Shown: piece after piece, positions 5,781 through 7,004 of the stretch
How the letters are laid out: the number at the start of each line of letters is the position of its first letter
Position numbering within the stretch: position 1 is the stretch's first letter
Source of the DNA: Candidatus Kapaibacterium sp.
GTDB taxonomy: Bacteria > Bacteroidota > Ignavibacteria > Kapaibacteriales > UBA961
Length of the DNA stretch: 7,004 nucleotides
Reading direction: 5' to 3'
Assembly: GCA_023259575.1 (NCBI GenBank)
Contig: JALRHN010000107.1
Location: forward strand, 1 to 7,004
The notes under the pieces: model-generated
Seen by the model: only the letters and a program-made list of their open reading frames with translations
What the model was told of the DNA's origin: nothing
Database searches by the model: none
Translations under genes and position numbers: made by a program

Positions 5781-7004
5781 GAAACGCTTATGTATTACTT
5801 TATTATCGCTTTTTGTTGTTGTTAATAGTGTAAATGTCTATGCAAAAAACACAGATATACCATCATTATTAAGCAATAGAAATTCTATCGAATTTATCGA
5901 GAATAAAGGGCAAATATTAGATCAAAAGGGGAATGTAAATGATAAAGTTTTGTTCATGGCACATATACCTGGTGGGGCAGTATATGTAAAAACAAATGAA
6001 ATTAGTTTTGCTAATTTTGATACCTCAAAGCAAGCCAGCAGACAGGTTTATAGGGTAGACATGAGATTTAATGGGGCAAATTCACATCCAATTTTTCAAG
6101 GAATTGACGAATATTCAGATAAGAATAATTATTTCCTTAAACATTGTCCAAATGGAATAACAAATGTATCTAAATACAAAAGAATTGTCATAAAAGACAT
6201 CTATCCACATATAGATTTTATTCTATATCCTAATCTGAACAATAGCATACAATATGATTTCATCGTAAAACCTGGTGGAAATCCAGATATTATTTCATTA
6301 TCATTTTCTGGATGTTCAGATATACATCTATCTGAATCTGGTTCTTTACAGCTTTTAACACCTTTCGGAACTATTGAACAAGGTGCTCCTAGAACATATC
6401 AAGACCAAGAAATTGCATCCTCATTCATTGTGAATGCAGATAATACAGTCTCTTTTAAAGTAGATGCTTTTGATCATAATCAATCATTAAGAATCGATCC
6501 ACCAACTAGAATGTGGGGAACATATTTTGGAGGAGCAGGAGCAGATATTGGGTCAGATCTTGCAATTGATCAAGCTGGAAATATATTTATATGTGGACAA
6601 ACAAATTCTACTTGGGGAATTGCAACAAATGGTTCGCATCAAACTAATTTATCAGCAAATACCGATGGTTTTATTGCAAAATTTAATAATACTGGCGTAA
6701 GGCTTTGGTCTACATATTATGGCGGTACTGGAGACGATATAGCCCAAGCAATTGCAATTGATAATGCATTAAATGTTTATATATGTGGAACTACAAATTC
6801 AACAGCATCAATAGCAACAGCAGGTGCGCCCCAAACTGTATTAGGAGGTAATAATGATGCATTTTTAGCGAAGTTTACAAATAATGGTACAAGAACTTGG
6901 GGAACTTATTTAGGTGGTTCTGGAGATGATAAAGGCTTATCTATTAAAACAGATGCATCTGGGAATATTGCAATTTCAGGATTAACAAATTCTGCTAATG
7001 GAAT
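5779..7004 (+). CDS. SBBP-repeat surface protein, N-terminal part (runs off the window)
   Basis: The visible 408 codons stay open to the last base, so the C-terminus is missing. Residues 1-22 are a signal peptide (MKRLC, hydrophobic core, VYA). Residues 36-235 match the N-terminal domain often found before SBBP repeats (DUF7948-like): FIENKGQILD near 39-48, a strand-rich region with GGAVYVKTNEISF (65-77), KNNYFLKH (115-122), DIYPHIDFILYP (140-151), IQYDFIVKPG (157-166) and APRTYQ (203-208). From Trp246 come SBBP-type beta-propeller repeats, each with W-x-T-Y-x-GG, an AIDxxGNIYICGxTNS-like core and a DxFxAKF segment. Such proteins in Bacteroidota are usually large, secreted or surface-exposed, and many end in a T9SS sorting domain; whether this one does cannot be seen. 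An 88-bp gap separates it from the upstream cluster, so co-transcription is uncertain. The start at 5779 is chosen over 5773 because of GGAG spacing. Confidence 0.9.
   Translation, partial: MKRLCITLLSLFVVVNSVNVYAKNTDIPSLLSNRNSIEFIENKGQILDQKGNVNDKVLFMAHIPGGAVYVKTNEISFANFDTSKQASRQVYRVDMRFNGANSHPIFQGIDEYSDKNNYFLKHCPNGITNVSKYKRIVIKDIYPHIDFILYPNLNNSIQYDFIVKPGGNPDIISLSFSGCSDIHLSESGSLQLLTPFGTIEQGAPRTYQDQEIASSFIVNADNTVSFKVDAFDHNQSLRIDPPTRMWGTYFGGAGADIGSDLAIDQAGNIFICGQTNSTWGIATNGSHQTNLSANTDGFIAKFNNTGVRLWSTYYGGTGDDIAQAIAIDNALNVYICGTTNSTASIATAGAPQTVLGGNNDAFLAKFTNNGTRTWGTYLGGSGDDKGLSIKTDASGNIAISGLTNSANG
6514..7004 (+). repeat. Tandem 64-residue SBBP repeat units
   Basis: Repeat units begin at Trp codons 6514, 6706 and 6898 (residues 246, 310 and 374), exactly 192 bp apart. 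The third is cut by the window end. Units one and two are both 64 residues without gaps. Conserved positions are W-x-T-Y-x-GG at the start, a hydrophobic-Cys-Gly segment (FICGQTNS, YICGTTNS, then AISGLTNS) at unit positions 25-32, and DGFIAKF or DAFLAKF at 51-57. The DNA has diverged more than the protein, so this is an old protein repeat and not a recent duplication. Confidence 0.9.

Noticed and set aside
6514..7004. The 192-bp repeats as a CRISPR-like or recent DNA repeat
   Set aside because: Similarity is at protein level in a single open frame, with diverged codons, as expected for a beta-propeller repeat protein.

Overview
The window is AT-rich and carries five genes, all on the + strand, with no RNA genes, insertion sequences or CRISPR. 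Every gene product begins with an export signal: three have Sec-type signal peptides and two look like lipoproteins. The protein families point to the Bacteroidota/Chlorobiota (FCB) side of the bacterial tree: a PD40 beta-propeller followed by an OmpA-like C-terminal domain, and an SBBP-repeat protein with a 'NKGQ' N-terminal domain. An Ignavibacteria- or Kapabacteria-like lineage is possible, but nothing here fixes it. The first gene has no Shine-Dalgarno sequence, whereas two internal junctions have strong ones.

Layout. Positions 1-129 are upstream sequence with no gene I can support. Positions 130-5690 hold four tightly packed genes that look like one operon: (1) a 191-residue secreted, probably outer-membrane beta-barrel protein; (2) a 432-residue lipoprotein-like protein with two beta-strand-rich halves; (3) a 295-residue lipoprotein-like protein of unknown function; (4) a 929-residue protein with a PD40 propeller, a Cys/Pro-rich linker, a possible carboxypeptidase-regulatory-like domain and a divergent, expanded OmpA-like domain. 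The junctions are stop-then-ATG with no gap (1/2), a TAATG overlap (2/3) and 9 bp (3/4). After an 88-bp gap holding two copies of the palindrome ATGGCCAT, gene 5 (from 5779, running off the window) encodes the N-terminal 408 residues of an SBBP-repeat protein with 64-residue repeat units.

How they may work together (inference). Genes 1-4 read as an envelope complex: an outer-membrane barrel, two lipidated partners and a periplasmic protein that could hold peptidoglycan through its OmpA-like domain. The domain order of gene 4 resembles PorE of the type IX secretion system (T9SS) without the TPR part, and gene 5 belongs to a class of large surface proteins often exported by T9SS. The locus may therefore be an envelope/T9SS-accessory module next to a surface adhesin-like protein. 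A recurrent oddity is close cysteine pairs in all four operon proteins, two of them at the extreme C-termini of genes 3 and 4.
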